30,902 nt of DNA from JBBTXM01 sp038062255 (GCA_038062255.1 JBBTXM010000024.1:1-30902); one strand, 5' to 3'. Numbered from the stretch's first letter, positions 15,922 through 23,449 are shown. Translations and numbers: made by a program. Notes: generated from the letters alone by a model not told the origin.

Positions 15922-16406
15922 TAGTTGTTAAAAATATCCGATAAATAAGTGCTTATGCTGACCGTTGAGGTCGTTTCGCCGCGCTCCTGCCACGAAACAG
16001 CCGAAGTTATTTTTTTTGAGTCCGCGTCCTCAGCTCCGCCGGAACTTACTATGTTGTCGTTTATATCGCGGTAAACGCGCTCAACGGAAATTTTTCTTTC
16101 AAAAAGAGAAACAATATAAGGTTCCGCGGATTGGCTAATGCCCCACTGCGAAGTAGTGGTTGAAAAATTAACGTAGTAAGTTGTTCCGGGAGAAAGGCCG
16201 GCAAGATTAGTATTCCAGTTTTTGTCGCGCAAAAAACGCATCGCTTCAATTCCTTCTTCCGCCAAAAAATTTGCTCTTATTTTATCGGATGATTGCGATT
16301 GCAGCCTGCCCGAAAGCACCGCCGCGGCCGACAACGCAAAAATACTGACTCCTACGACAGCGGAGGCAATAACAATCTCCAAAAGCCCAAATCCAGCTTT
16401 GTTCAT
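15921..16406 (-). CDS. Prepilin-like protein (PilV/GspI-type minor pseudopilin)
   Basis: The 161-residue product has a prepilin signal MNKAG followed by FGLLEIVIASAVVG, with Glu at +5. Downstream, FLAEEGIEAMRFLRDKNW resembles the conserved helix end of PilV-like proteins. A serine- and threonine-rich body follows. A TAAAAT hexamer (16413-16418) ends 6 bases before the ATG, which suggests an internal leaderless promoter. Minor pilins prime pilus assembly from the inner membrane. Confidence 0.85.
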   Translation of the reverse strand: MNKAGFGLLEIVIASAVVGVSIFALSAAAVLSGRLQSQSSDKIRANFLAEEGIEAMRFLRDKNWNTNLAGLSPGTTYYVNFSTTTSQWGISQSAEPYIVSLFERKISVERVYRDINDNIVSSGGAEDADSKKITSAVSWQERGETTSTVSISTYLSDIFNN

Positions 16407-16412
16407 AAAAAT

Positions 16413-16418
16413 ATTTTA
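16413..16418 (-). promoter_or_regulatory. -10-like hexamer TAAAAT before the PilV-like gene
   Basis: On the minus strand TAAAAT is followed by ATTTTT and the ATG, a 6-base gap. The region is AT-rich, so this is weaker than the other examples. Confidence 0.4.
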
Positions 16419-16424
16419 ACATAG

Positions 16425-16868
16425 TTACTCTGTAGCGCCCGATGAAAGAATTGTGATAGTTTTTGTTTTTGCGGCGTTGGAAATAGATTCTACCGTAATT
16501 GTGCCTGAAGCGGATGCGGAACCTGTAACACGCGCAAAAACTATATCAACCGGCCCGCCAAGGCTTATTGAAGAAACCCTGGCGATCGGCGGAAGCAAGT
16601 GCGGTTCGTTAGACGCGGAACCGGCATTATACAAAGAGCCCGAAAAAAGGACAATTTGGGAAGTTTCAAAACGCACTCCGTACTGGGTATTTTTTTCCGA
16701 AGAAAGAGTTCTGGACCTCGCGTCGCGCAAAACGCCCAAAATTTGAGATTGCGCTTCGCTCAATTGCGCTGACTCCCGAAATGAAGAAAGGCCGGAAACC
16801 ACCAAAACAGAGATTACCGAAATAATCGCGATTGATATTAAAAATTCAAAAAAAGTGAATCCTCTCAT
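16425..16868 (-). CDS. Prepilin-like protein (GspH/FimT-type pseudopilin)
   Basis: The 147-residue product starts MRG followed by FTFFEFLISIAIISVISVL: a short leader, Gly at -1 and Glu at +5, then the N-terminal hydrophobic helix of pilins. The region QSQILGVLRDARSRTLSSEKNTQYGVRFE matches the GspH/FimT pattern. It starts 4 bases after the pilC stop codon. AGGAGG formed by the last pilC codons lies about 11 bases upstream and may act as a Shine-Dalgarno sequence. Confidence 0.85.
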   Translation of the reverse strand: MRGFTFFEFLISIAIISVISVLVVSGLSSFRESAQLSEAQSQILGVLRDARSRTLSSEKNTQYGVRFETSQIVLFSGSLYNAGSASNEPHLLPPIARVSSISLGGPVDIVFARVTGSASASGTITVESISNAAKTKTITILSSGATE

Positions 16869-16872
16869 ATTA

Positions 16873-18093
16873 TTAAAATCCTCCTGCCAAATTATACATT
16901 GGAGAAATCATAGAAATCGCGAAAAATCCCACCGCAGCCCCGACTATAAGCATAAGAATTGGTTCGATGACGGTAGATAAATCTTTGGTATCAACAGAAA
17001 CTTCGTTCTCGTAAAACTGCGCAAGCTTCAAAAGCATCGGGGATAATTTGCCCGTTTCCTCGCCGATTCCTATCATTTCACCCACAAGCGGAGGATACAG
17101 GCTTTGCTTGCTTAAAAAAGCCCTGGACAGCTGCTCGCCCTTTTTTATTATATCCGAGGCCTCGAGCAAAACATTTTTATATAAGTGGTTGTTTAAAACT
17201 TCTTTTGTAATTTCCAAAGCTTCAACCACATCAACTCCGGCGTCCAGCAATGAACTCAGCGTCCTGCAGGTTCTCGCAGCATTGAATTTTCTGTTTATCT
17301 CCTTAAACGGAGGAACGTGCGAAAAGAAAAAATCAGAAAAGCTGTGTCCGACCCTGGATCTAAAAAAATAAAACCCTCCGAAAATTATGAATGCGGATAT
17401 CGTTCCAAAAACAAAACTATGTCCGACTATAAAATCGCTCAAAAATATCACAAATGCAGTTGATGCGGGAAGTTCAATCGCAAGTTCTGAAAAAGTTTTG
17501 GTAAGCGAAGGAACAACGTAAATCATCATCAAAACACCGATTGCAACCATGGCAATAACCACAATAACAGGATACGCGGCGGCGCTTTTGATTTTTTTCC
17601 TCAAAGCATAGTCTTTCTTCAGCTGAAGCGATATTATTTGGAGCGACCCCTCCAATGTTCCAGATTTTTCTCCAGAGCGGACCATTTCCACAAAAAATTT
17701 AGGGAAAATTTTTCCGTGCTTTGCCAATGCGTCCCCAAAAGTCCCTCCTTTTTTTATGAATTCATCCATATCCAAAATAGCAGACTTGAATTTTTGATTA
17801 TTAGTCTGGCGCGATATTATTTCAAACACTCGCGATAAAGAAACTCCCGAACCAACCATAACGCCGACATTCCTGGCAAAGTTCATCTTTTCTTCCAAAG
17901 AAACTCTTTCAAAAATCCCCGAAAAAACTTTTTCTATCTTATTTATTCCTTTTTCTTGTTTTTCTTCGATTGAAATTGGCGAGAGATTTTCCAAGCGCAA
18001 AACCCTGGCCAAATCGTATTTGTCCGCCGCTTCTTTTTCGCCTTCAACAGTTTGGCCATCTGAATCTTTGGCCAAAAAATGAAATAAGAGCAT
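16873..18093 (-). CDS. pilC: Type IV pilus inner-membrane platform protein PilC
   Basis: The 406-residue product has an N-terminal cytoplasmic segment and two GspF domains (about residues 65-190 and 270-395). GspF marks include FARNVGVMVGSGVSLSRVFEI with FVEMVRSGEKSGTLEGSL in the first, and CRTLSSLLDAGVDVVEALEI with MIGIGEETGKLSPMLLKLA in the second. Three membrane helices are visible (AAYPVIVVIAMVAIGVLMM, FGTISAFIIFGGFYFF, and LIVGAAVGFFAISMI near the end). PilC anchors the pilus base and transmits motion from the motor ATPase. Length is normal for the family. It follows pilB by 12 bases, and its -10 box sits between them. Confidence 0.95.
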   Translation of the reverse strand: MLLFHFLAKDSDGQTVEGEKEAADKYDLARVLRLENLSPISIEEKQEKGINKIEKVFSGIFERVSLEEKMNFARNVGVMVGSGVSLSRVFEIISRQTNNQKFKSAILDMDEFIKKGGTFGDALAKHGKIFPKFFVEMVRSGEKSGTLEGSLQIISLQLKKDYALRKKIKSAAAYPVIVVIAMVAIGVLMMIYVVPSLTKTFSELAIELPASTAFVIFLSDFIVGHSFVFGTISAFIIFGGFYFFRSRVGHSFSDFFFSHVPPFKEINRKFNAARTCRTLSSLLDAGVDVVEALEITKEVLNNHLYKNVLLEASDIIKKGEQLSRAFLSKQSLYPPLVGEMIGIGEETGKLSPMLLKLAQFYENEVSVDTKDLSTVIEPILMLIVGAAVGFFAISMISPMYNLAGGF

Positions 18094-18099
18094 TGTTTT

Positions 18100-18105
18100 A
18101 TTGTA
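18100..18105 (-). promoter_or_regulatory. -10 hexamer TACAAT for leaderless transcription of pilC
   Basis: The hexamer directly follows the pilB stop codon on the minus strand and ends 6 bases before the pilC ATG. Confidence 0.5.
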
Positions 18106-19866
18106 TCATTCGTGAATCACTCTCAAAACTTCTTCTACGGTAGTGATGCCCTGGGCGCATTTAAAAATTCCGTCTTCAAGCATTGTCATCATTCCTTCGC
18201 TTTTGGCCTGTTTTTCTATATCGTCGGAGGTTGCGCTCGACATTACAAGATTCTTTATTGTTGGCGACATCCGCAAAACTTCGTGGATACCTATTCGGTC
18301 TAAATAACCATCGGGGCATTCTGGGTTTGATTTTGGCTTGTACAAAGGTATGTTTTTCCAGGAAGAGCCGGGAGAGACTATTTTTTCATCCTTTAAGAAT
18401 TTCAAAACTCTGTCTAAATCGACGTACTTTCTAAGTTCGCGCTCTTCTTCCGGAGACATAAAATACTGGTCTTTGTCTTTACACAGCCTTCTTATTAACC
18501 GCTGTGCAATAATGGCATTAACTGTTGAAACTATCAAAAACGGCTCCACTTTCATATCAAGCATCCTAGGAAGAGCTCCGGCCGCAGAATTGGTGTGCAG
18601 GGTGGATAAAACCTGGTGTCCGGTCAGAGCAGCGTTAATCGCCAAAGAAGCCGTCTCGTTGTCGCGAATTTCTCCAACCATTATAACGTCGGGGTCCTGC
18701 CTCAAAAGCGAGCGGAGCCCGTTCGCAAATGTAAGGCCGATATCCGGCCGAACCTGGGTTTGGTTTACTCGCGAAATCCTGTATTCAACCGGATCTTCTA
18801 TGGTAGAAATGTTAACGCCTGGAATGTTTAAAATCGCCAGAATTGAATAGAGAGTAGTTGTTTTTCCAGAACCTGTCGGGCCGGTGGCTAAAATCATACC
18901 TACAGGTTTTCTTATATGATTTTCCAAAGCCTCAAGAGCTTCCCCGTGGAATCCCAGACCTTCCATTGTAAAACCCTTTGTATTTTCCGGAAGAAGGCGG
19001 ATTACAACCTTCTCGCCGTCAAAAACCGGAAATACTGAAACCCTAAAAGAAGTTTTGTATTCATCTGTTTCTATCTTAAATCTTCCGTCCTGCGGCAAAC
19101 GGTGTTCATCGAGCTTCAAGTTGGAAAGCACTTTTATCCTCGCCACAATGCTTTGGGAAACCGCCTTTGGCAGGGTCATGGCATCATGCAAAATTCCATC
19201 GATTCTGTAGCGTATCAAAACCTCTTTTTCCATCGGTTCTATGTGGATATCGGAAGCGCGCTGGAGTATGGCATGCCGAAGAAGAATATCGACAATGCGT
19301 ACAACCGGCAATTCTTCCGCGGATTTTTTTAGATCTTCTTCGCTTCTTGATTCCTCTTTCCCGCTTGAAATACTCTTTGCAAGCGAAGAAATTTCTTCTT
19401 GACCGCCGACCAATTCTCCGAATTCCGCTTCCAAGCTTTTTTGGTACTGGCCCAAAACGTACTCAATTGATTCAATATCCGTCAAACGGGGAAAGATTTT
19501 TAAATTGGATTTTTTCTTTATAAATTCTATTGTTTCGAGGTCCTCAGGATCAAGCATGGCAACTTCGAGCTCCTGGCCCCTTCTTTTGAAAGCGACGATA
19601 TGGTTTTTTTTGGCAATCGGTTCCGGAATAATTTTTAAAATATCCGAATCTATTCTAAAACCCTTAAGACTGACAAACGGAATTCCTAAAATGTGAGCCT
19701 TAAGACGGCCCAAATTATTTTGGGAAATTTTTTTATCTTCGATAAGAACTTCTTCAAGCTTTTTATTTTGCTTTTGCGCTTTTTTATCCGCGTTTTTTAA
19801 ATCTTTTTCGCTAATCAATTCGGAATCCAACAAAAAAGATTCTAGCTGTTCTTGTGGAATACGCAT
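18106..19866 (-). CDS. pilB: Type IV pilus assembly ATPase PilB
   Basis: The 586-residue cytoplasmic motor hydrolyses ATP to add pilin subunits. An N-terminal GspE/MshE-type domain (residues 1-150) is followed by the ATPase core with Walker A GPTGSGKTT from residue 329, an Asp box (ISTIEDPVEY), Walker B (DPDVIMVGEIRDNETA) and a His box (TGHQVLSTLHTNSA). The C-terminal region normally has four zinc-binding cysteines (two CxxC pairs). Here only single cysteines remain (RRLCKDK and NPECPDGY), so the zinc site seems lost or altered. The gene lies 32 bases after S5, at the junction of the ribosomal and pilus operons, with its own promoter. No pilT retraction ATPase or pilD peptidase is in the window. 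Confidence 0.96.
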   Translation of the reverse strand: MRIPQEQLESFLLDSELISEKDLKNADKKAQKQNKKLEEVLIEDKKISQNNLGRLKAHILGIPFVSLKGFRIDSDILKIIPEPIAKKNHIVAFKRRGQELEVAMLDPEDLETIEFIKKKSNLKIFPRLTDIESIEYVLGQYQKSLEAEFGELVGGQEEISSLAKSISSGKEESRSEEDLKKSAEELPVVRIVDILLRHAILQRASDIHIEPMEKEVLIRYRIDGILHDAMTLPKAVSQSIVARIKVLSNLKLDEHRLPQDGRFKIETDEYKTSFRVSVFPVFDGEKVVIRLLPENTKGFTMEGLGFHGEALEALENHIRKPVGMILATGPTGSGKTTTLYSILAILNIPGVNISTIEDPVEYRISRVNQTQVRPDIGLTFANGLRSLLRQDPDVIMVGEIRDNETASLAINAALTGHQVLSTLHTNSAAGALPRMLDMKVEPFLIVSTVNAIIAQRLIRRLCKDKDQYFMSPEEERELRKYVDLDRVLKFLKDEKIVSPGSSWKNIPLYKPKSNPECPDGYLDRIGIHEVLRMSPTIKNLVMSSATSDDIEKQAKSEGMMTMLEDGIFKCAQGITTVEEVLRVIHE

Positions 19867-19873
19867 GCATTTT

Positions 19874-19902
19874 ATTATATCACCAATCCTTTGGGGCGTC
19901 AG
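19874..19902 (-). promoter_or_regulatory. Leaderless-type promoter of pilB
   Basis: On the minus strand CTGACG (19902-19897) and TATAAT (19879-19874) are 17 bases apart, and the -10 ends 7 bases before the pilB ATG. The -35 lies within the S5 stop region. It would uncouple pilus genes from the ribosomal operon. Confidence 0.6.
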
Positions 19903-20354
19903 TTGGATTTCAAGCTACGCAGAGCTTCAATTGTGGCTTTGGCTATGTTTATTTTGTTTTTGGTTGGAGATAAAGTTTTCACGCTTGCATTTTCAACTCC
20001 TGCCAAAGAAAGCACGGCTCTGGCGGCACCGCCGGCCACAAGGCCCTTTCCAGCTTTGGCTGGTTTTATTACAACCATCCCGCTAGAGTATTTTTCCTTT
20101 ACTTCGTGCGGAATTGAATTCCACTTGTTAAGCGGAATGCTTATCATGTTTTTTTTTGCGCTTCTTGCCGCCTTTTCTATGGCAAGCGAAGTGTCCGAAC
20201 CCTTGCCCAATCCAAAACCAACTTGGCCTTTTTTATTTCCCAAAATCAAGGCTGCCCTAAAACTAAACCGCCTTCCGCCGGCCACAACTCTGGCCACCCT
20301 GCTTAAATCGATAAGACGTTGTTCGTATTCGCTTTTTTCTTTAAAATTTCTCAT
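19899..20354 (-). CDS. rpsE: 30S ribosomal protein S5
   Basis: The 151-residue protein has the S5 RNA-binding domain (RVARVVAGGRRFSFRAALILGNKKGQVGFGLGKG) and the C-terminal domain (GLVAGGAARAVLSLAGVENASVKTL). S5 acts in decoding accuracy and 30S assembly. It is the last ribosomal gene on this strand. L30, L15 and secY, which usually follow, are absent; pilB follows instead. The 32-base spacer before it is AT-rich with repeats of CAATTTTCAATT type. Confidence 0.96.
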   Translation of the reverse strand: MRNFKEKSEYEQRLIDLSRVARVVAGGRRFSFRAALILGNKKGQVGFGLGKGSDTSLAIEKAARSAKKNMISIPLNKWNSIPHEVKEKYSSGMVVIKPAKAGKGLVAGGAARAVLSLAGVENASVKTLSPTKNKINIAKATIEALRSLKSN

Positions 20355-20386
20355 ATTTTTGAAAATTGATAATTGAAAATTGTAAA

Positions 20387-20689
20387 TTAAAACTTTAATC
20401 CTCCTTCCCTTGCGCCATCCGCGACCTGTTTTATGCGACCGCCGTAAACATATCCGCCCCTGTCAAAAACAATCTCTTTGATGTTCTTTTTTTTGGCCAT
20501 TTCCGCCAAAGTCTTTCCTGCATCAAACGCCGAATCGCTCCTAACACTTGCGAGGGTTTTTCCCTTAGAATCATCTATCAATTGCAGAAAAACATATTTA
20601 TTTGACCGAAAAACCGAAAGACGCGGGCGATCTGCGGTGCCAACCACTTTTGACCTTATTCTTTTGTGCCTTTGTGTTCGACTAACCAT
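20387..20689 (-). CDS. rplR: 50S ribosomal protein L18
   Basis: The 100-residue protein binds 5S rRNA. It shows the family pattern RPRLSVFRSNKYVFLQLIDDSKGKTLASV and ends with FDRGGYVYGGRIKQVADGAREGGLKF. It is slightly short (about 117 in E. coli), lacking part of the basic N-terminus. It starts 4 bases after the L6 stop. Confidence 0.96.
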   Translation of the reverse strand: MVSRTQRHKRIRSKVVGTADRPRLSVFRSNKYVFLQLIDDSKGKTLASVRSDSAFDAGKTLAEMAKKKNIKEIVFDRGGYVYGGRIKQVADGAREGGLKF

Positions 20690-20693
20690 ATAT

Positions 20694-21233
20694 TTATGCT
20701 GTGCCTACCGCTTTTTTGCCGGCCTTTCTCCTTATAAACTCTCCCAAATAATGAATGCCCTTTCCTTTATAAGGCTCCGGAGGCTTCTTGCTTCGAATTT
20801 CCGCAGCCATCTGGCCCACAACCTCTTTATCCGATCCGGACACGTTAATAAGATTTTTTTCAACTTTAAAAGTTACTCCTTTCTTGGGCTCAATCTTGAC
20901 CGGATGAGTAAGCCCCAGCGACAAAACAAGAACCCCCCCTTCCAGCTGGGCTTTATAGCCTATTCCCTCGAGCTCGAGTTTTTTTTCGTATCCTTCGGTT
21001 ACCCCCTTTACGGCGTTCTTTACCAACGAGGCCATCGTGCCCAAAAGAGCGCTTGTTCCCGCGCTTGTTTTTCCGGATATCGATACCGCTCCTTCTTTTT
21101 GCTCAACAGAAACTTTTTCGTTTACAGGAACCTTTGCTTCTCCTTTGGGTCCGCGAAAAATCCAAAAGTTATTTTCTTTCGATATGTTCACTCCCAAAGG
21201 AACTGTTATTGGTCTTTTTGCCAGTCTGCTCAC
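20694..21233 (-). CDS. rplF: 50S ribosomal protein L6
   Basis: The 179-residue protein has two L6 repeats and the signature PEPYKGKGIHYLGEFIRRKAGKKA near the C-terminus. It lies near the sarcin-ricin loop. Translation starts at GTG 21233, whose bases form the end of the repeat element at 21230-21340. No Shine-Dalgarno sequence precedes it apart from the GGGG of the element, so initiation may depend on coupling to the small ORF in the element, whose TGA overlaps this GTG. Confidence 0.96.
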   Translation of the reverse strand: MSRLAKRPITVPLGVNISKENNFWIFRGPKGEAKVPVNEKVSVEQKEGAVSISGKTSAGTSALLGTMASLVKNAVKGVTEGYEKKLELEGIGYKAQLEGGVLVLSLGLTHPVKIEPKKGVTFKVEKNLINVSGSDKEVVGQMAAEIRSKKPPEPYKGKGIHYLGEFIRRKAGKKAVGTA

Positions 21234-21340
21234 CCCGTTAGAAAATTTACATTAAGCCCAATTGACCGTATTGGGTTTTTAAGAATATTTAAATTTTTAT
21301 TTATATTGTACATAGTTGTAAATTTTCGTACGGGGCTCAT
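21230..21340 (-). other. Inverted-repeat element A / 36-codon ORF upstream of L6
   Basis: The minus strand begins ATGAGCCCCGTACGAAAATT and ends GTAAATTTTCTAACGGGGTGA. The ends are imperfect inverted repeats of about 18-20 bases. Read from the ATG, the whole element is one open frame of 36 residues: it starts MSPVRKFTT, contains KNPIRSIGLN and ends VNFLTG, with TGA overlapping the GTG start of L6 (GTGA). Copies B (22749-22859) and C (24876-24982) have the same layout. It could be a coupled leader peptide, a structured RNA with a long closing stem, or a mobile repeat. Confidence 0.75.
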
Positions 21341-21350
21341 ATTTTTCTAA

Positions 21351-21746
21351 TTACCAAAATTCAAATAATACCTCGCCTCCGACTTTTTGCTGCCTCGCTT
21401 CTTTGTCGGACAGAATCCCTTTGACGGTGGAGTATACCGCCACCCCGTATCCGTTTCTTATCTTATGTATTTCAGCAAGTTTTCTGTAAACTCTTTTCCC
21501 GGGTTTGGAAATCCTGCGGATTTCTGATATCGCCGGCTCTCCTTCTTCGTTATAAATAATAGAACCTTCTATAAGTTTTATGTTCTTTCTCCCTTTCTTT
21601 TGGACATCGGCAAAATAGTTTATCCTTTCCAAAAGCTTGGCTATTTCGTATTTTATTTTAGAGTAGGGGAAAGAAACCGTTTTCTTTCCGGCGTATCCAG
21701 CGTTTTTAATTCGTATTATCATATCGCTTATTGGATCTGTTACCAT
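21351..21746 (-). CDS. rpsH: 30S ribosomal protein S8
   Basis: The 131-residue protein binds helix 21 of 16S rRNA. It starts MVTDPISDMIIRIKNA and ends with the conserved GIL(S)DKEARQQKVGGEVLFEFW. Length equals that of E. coli S8. It overlaps S14 by 7 bases and is followed by element A. Confidence 0.97.
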   Translation of the reverse strand: MVTDPISDMIIRIKNAGYAGKKTVSFPYSKIKYEIAKLLERINYFADVQKKGRKNIKLIEGSIIYNEEGEPAISEIRRISKPGKRVYRKLAEIHKIRNGYGVAVYSTVKGILSDKEARQQKVGGEVLFEFW

Positions 21747-21925
21747 GATGATTTTTTAATTCCCGGTATCAAGCCTTCGTTGGCCAATTCCCTAAAACAA
21801 ATTCTGCACAACCCAAAATCCCTCATAAAAGCCCTCTTTCTTCCGCACCTAAAACATCTGCGGACTATTCGGCTTTTGAATTTCGGTTTTTTAAGAGACC
21901 GTGCGTATGTTGATGTTTTAGACAT
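21740..21925 (-). CDS. rpsN: 30S ribosomal protein S14, zinc-binding short type
   Basis: The 61-residue protein is the short, zinc-binding form, with CFRC and CRIC pairs spaced for a zinc ribbon and the ending ELANEGLIPGIKKSSW. It overlaps L5 by 8 bases and S8 by 7 bases, so these genes are tightly coupled. Confidence 0.96.
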   Translation of the reverse strand: MSKTSTYARSLKKPKFKSRIVRRCFRCGRKRAFMRDFGLCRICFRELANEGLIPGIKKSSW

Positions 21926-22457
21926 GTTTTAGTGGAAAACCCAATAATCTAAAAAGGCTTTCTGCCTCTTTTCGGCTTTTTGCGTTTGTGACTACGGTAA
22001 CTTGAAGACCGAAAATATTTTTCACATCTTCGCCGATAGTCTCTGGAAATACGATATGCTCTTTGATGCCCAAAGTCAAGCTGCCGCCTTCGTCTATTGA
22101 TTGCGGTGAAATACCCCGGAAGTCGCGGGTTCTGGGCAAAGCAAGGTCCACCAAGCGTTCGATAAAGTCATACATTTTCTTGCCCCTTAAAGTTACTTTG
22201 AAACCCACAATCATCCCCTCTCTTGTTTTGAAAGAAGAAATGGCTTTTTTGGTCGGCCTTGGAGACGCCTTCTGCCCGGTTATAAGCGCCATAAATTTTA
22301 CGACAGATTCAATGGCGTCTTTTTTGTCTCTTATTCTTCCGGTGCCGGAATTGACGGAAACTTTAAGTACTCGTGGAACGGCCATTGGGGTTTTGTAGCC
22401 GAACTCTTTGGTCATCTTTGGAATCACTTCTTTTAAATATTTTTCTTTAAATTTCAT
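21918..22457 (-). CDS. rplE: 50S ribosomal protein L5
   Basis: The 179-residue 5S-rRNA-binding protein has the typical PKMTKEFGYKTPMAVPRVLKVSVN start, the TGQKASPRPTKKAISSFKTREG motif and LPRTRDFRGISPQSID. Length matches the family. It overlaps the 3' end of L24 by 11 bases. Confidence 0.97.
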   Translation of the reverse strand: MKFKEKYLKEVIPKMTKEFGYKTPMAVPRVLKVSVNSGTGRIRDKKDAIESVVKFMALITGQKASPRPTKKAISSFKTREGMIVGFKVTLRGKKMYDFIERLVDLALPRTRDFRGISPQSIDEGGSLTLGIKEHIVFPETIGEDVKNIFGLQVTVVTNAKSRKEAESLFRLLGFPLKHV

Positions 22458-22752
22458 TTTTGCATTTTTTACAAACTCTTAATTTTTTATCTCCGGACAT
22501 TATAAATCCGGCTCTCACTCCGCGCTTGCAGTGCTTGCATACAATCATGGCGTTTGAAGAATCGATTCTGGAAGCAATGCTTACAGTTTCACCTTTTTGG
22601 CCGGATTTTTTGGGTCGCTGGCGCTTTTTTTTCAAAAAAACACCTTCCACCAAAATTTTTCCATCTAACGGAAAAACTTTCAAAACCTTCCCGCTTTTGC
22701 CGCGATCTTTCCCGCTGATTATTGAAACTGTGTCTCCTTTTTTTATTTTCAC
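22447..22752 (-). CDS. rplX: 50S ribosomal protein L24, with C-terminal zinc ribbon
   Basis: From GTG at 22752 the product is 101 residues: a KOW domain (VKIKKGDTVSIISGKDRGKSGKVLKVFP) and a C-terminal ribbon with CKHC and CKKC pairs. L24 starts 50S assembly. An in-frame ATG at 22788 would add a 12-residue tail encoded by the repeat element, and that is unlikely to be protein of the family; the GTG fits family N-termini. As with L6 and L22, the GTG is the last part of an inverted-repeat element (copy B). Confidence 0.94.
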   Translation of the reverse strand: MKIKKGDTVSIISGKDRGKSGKVLKVFPLDGKILVEGVFLKKKRQRPKKSGQKGETVSIASRIDSSNAMIVCKHCKRGVRAGFIMSGDKKLRVCKKCKNEI

Positions 22753-22859
22753 CCCGTACAAAAATTTACACCAGGCCCAATTGACCATTTGGGATTTTTT
22801 AATTCAAATATTATGTTTTCGGTAAAATAATTCATTGAAAATTTTTTAACGGGGTTCAT
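22749..22859 (-). other. Inverted-repeat element B / 36-codon ORF upstream of L24
   Basis: The minus strand begins ATGAACCCCGTTAAAAAATT and ends GTAAATTTTTGTACGGGGTGA. The ATG overlaps the L14 stop (ATGA) and the TGA overlaps the L24 GTG start. The frame codes 36 residues, exactly as in copy A: MNPVKKFS at the start, KNPKWSIGPG in the middle and VNFCTG at the end. The core GGTCAATTGGGC is identical to copy A. Confidence 0.75.
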
Positions 22860-23221
22860 ACTATTTCTTCCGCCAAAGAAGCTATTTTGCTAAAACCTTT
22901 TTCTTTTATTTCCCTAGGTATCGGCCCAAAAATTCTTCCCCCCTTGGGCTCCTCTCCTTCCAAAATGATTACGGCATTGTCGTCAAATCTTATATACGAG
23001 CCGTCAGCCCTTCGAAGAGCGTTTTTCTGGCGCACCACCAAAGCCTTGTGAACTTCTTTCTTTTTTACAGCCTTTCTCGGTTCCGCCACCTTAACAGCGA
23101 CAACTACTATATCGCCTATTTTGGCGTACCTGCTCCGGGTTCCGCCCAAAACCTTAATACACTGGACTAGTTTTGCCCCGGAGTTGTCCGCAACATTTAA
23201 CATTGTTCTGTGCTGTATCAT
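22856..23221 (-). CDS. rplN: 50S ribosomal protein L14
   Basis: The 121-residue protein starts MIQHRTMLNVADNSGAKLVQCIKVLGG and ends with the family's EIKEKGFSKIASLAEEIV. It takes part in intersubunit bridges. It overlaps S17 by 4 bases. Its TGA stop lies inside the ATGA that opens element B. Confidence 0.97.
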   Translation of the reverse strand: MIQHRTMLNVADNSGAKLVQCIKVLGGTRSRYAKIGDIVVVAVKVAEPRKAVKKKEVHKALVVRQKNALRRADGSYIRFDDNAVIILEGEEPKGGRIFGPIPREIKEKGFSKIASLAEEIV

Positions 23222-23445
23222 AATACTTTAGTTACTTTCCATTTTTTATCCTTCGAAACCGGTTTCGTCGGTTCTATTAAAACTATTTTTCCTTCATCTA
23301 TCTTTTCGTCAGTATGCGCTTTGTATCTTTTGGAAATCGTAAAATACTTTCCGTATACCGGGTGTTTTTTTAGGCTAGAAACCTCCACCACCACGGTGCG
23401 GAGCATTTTATTCGAAACAATTTTTCCTTTTAATGTTTGAACCAT
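23218..23445 (-). CDS. rpsQ: 30S ribosomal protein S17
   Basis: The 75-residue protein matches S17 throughout: LKGKIVSNKMLRTVVVEVSSLKKHPVYGKYFTISKRYKAH and IVLIEPTKPVSKDKKWKV. It follows L16 by only 4 bases. In most bacteria rpmC (L29) sits between them; here there is no room for it. Confidence 0.96.
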   Translation of the reverse strand: MVQTLKGKIVSNKMLRTVVVEVSSLKKHPVYGKYFTISKRYKAHTDEKIDEGKIVLIEPTKPVSKDKKWKVTKVL

Positions 23446-23449
23446 ATTT

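Noticed and set aside
18338..18850. Open frame of 170 codons on the plus strand
   Set aside because: It is the antisense of the PilB ATPase core, which is unambiguous.
20355..20386. AT-rich spacer with CAATTTTCAATT repeats between L18 and S5, similar to the first codons of the PilX-like gene
   Set aside because: Simple low-complexity sequence; too short and degenerate to call an element.
20478..21350. Open frame of 290 codons on the plus strand
   Set aside because: It lies entirely opposite L18, L6 and element A, has no family features and no ribosome binding site, and its low-complexity aromatic composition is typical of antisense frames.
22753..22788. ATG start for L24 at 22788
   Set aside because: The extra 12 residues are a frame-shifted reading of the repeat element; GTG 22752 matches the family N-terminus and the L6 and L22 pattern.
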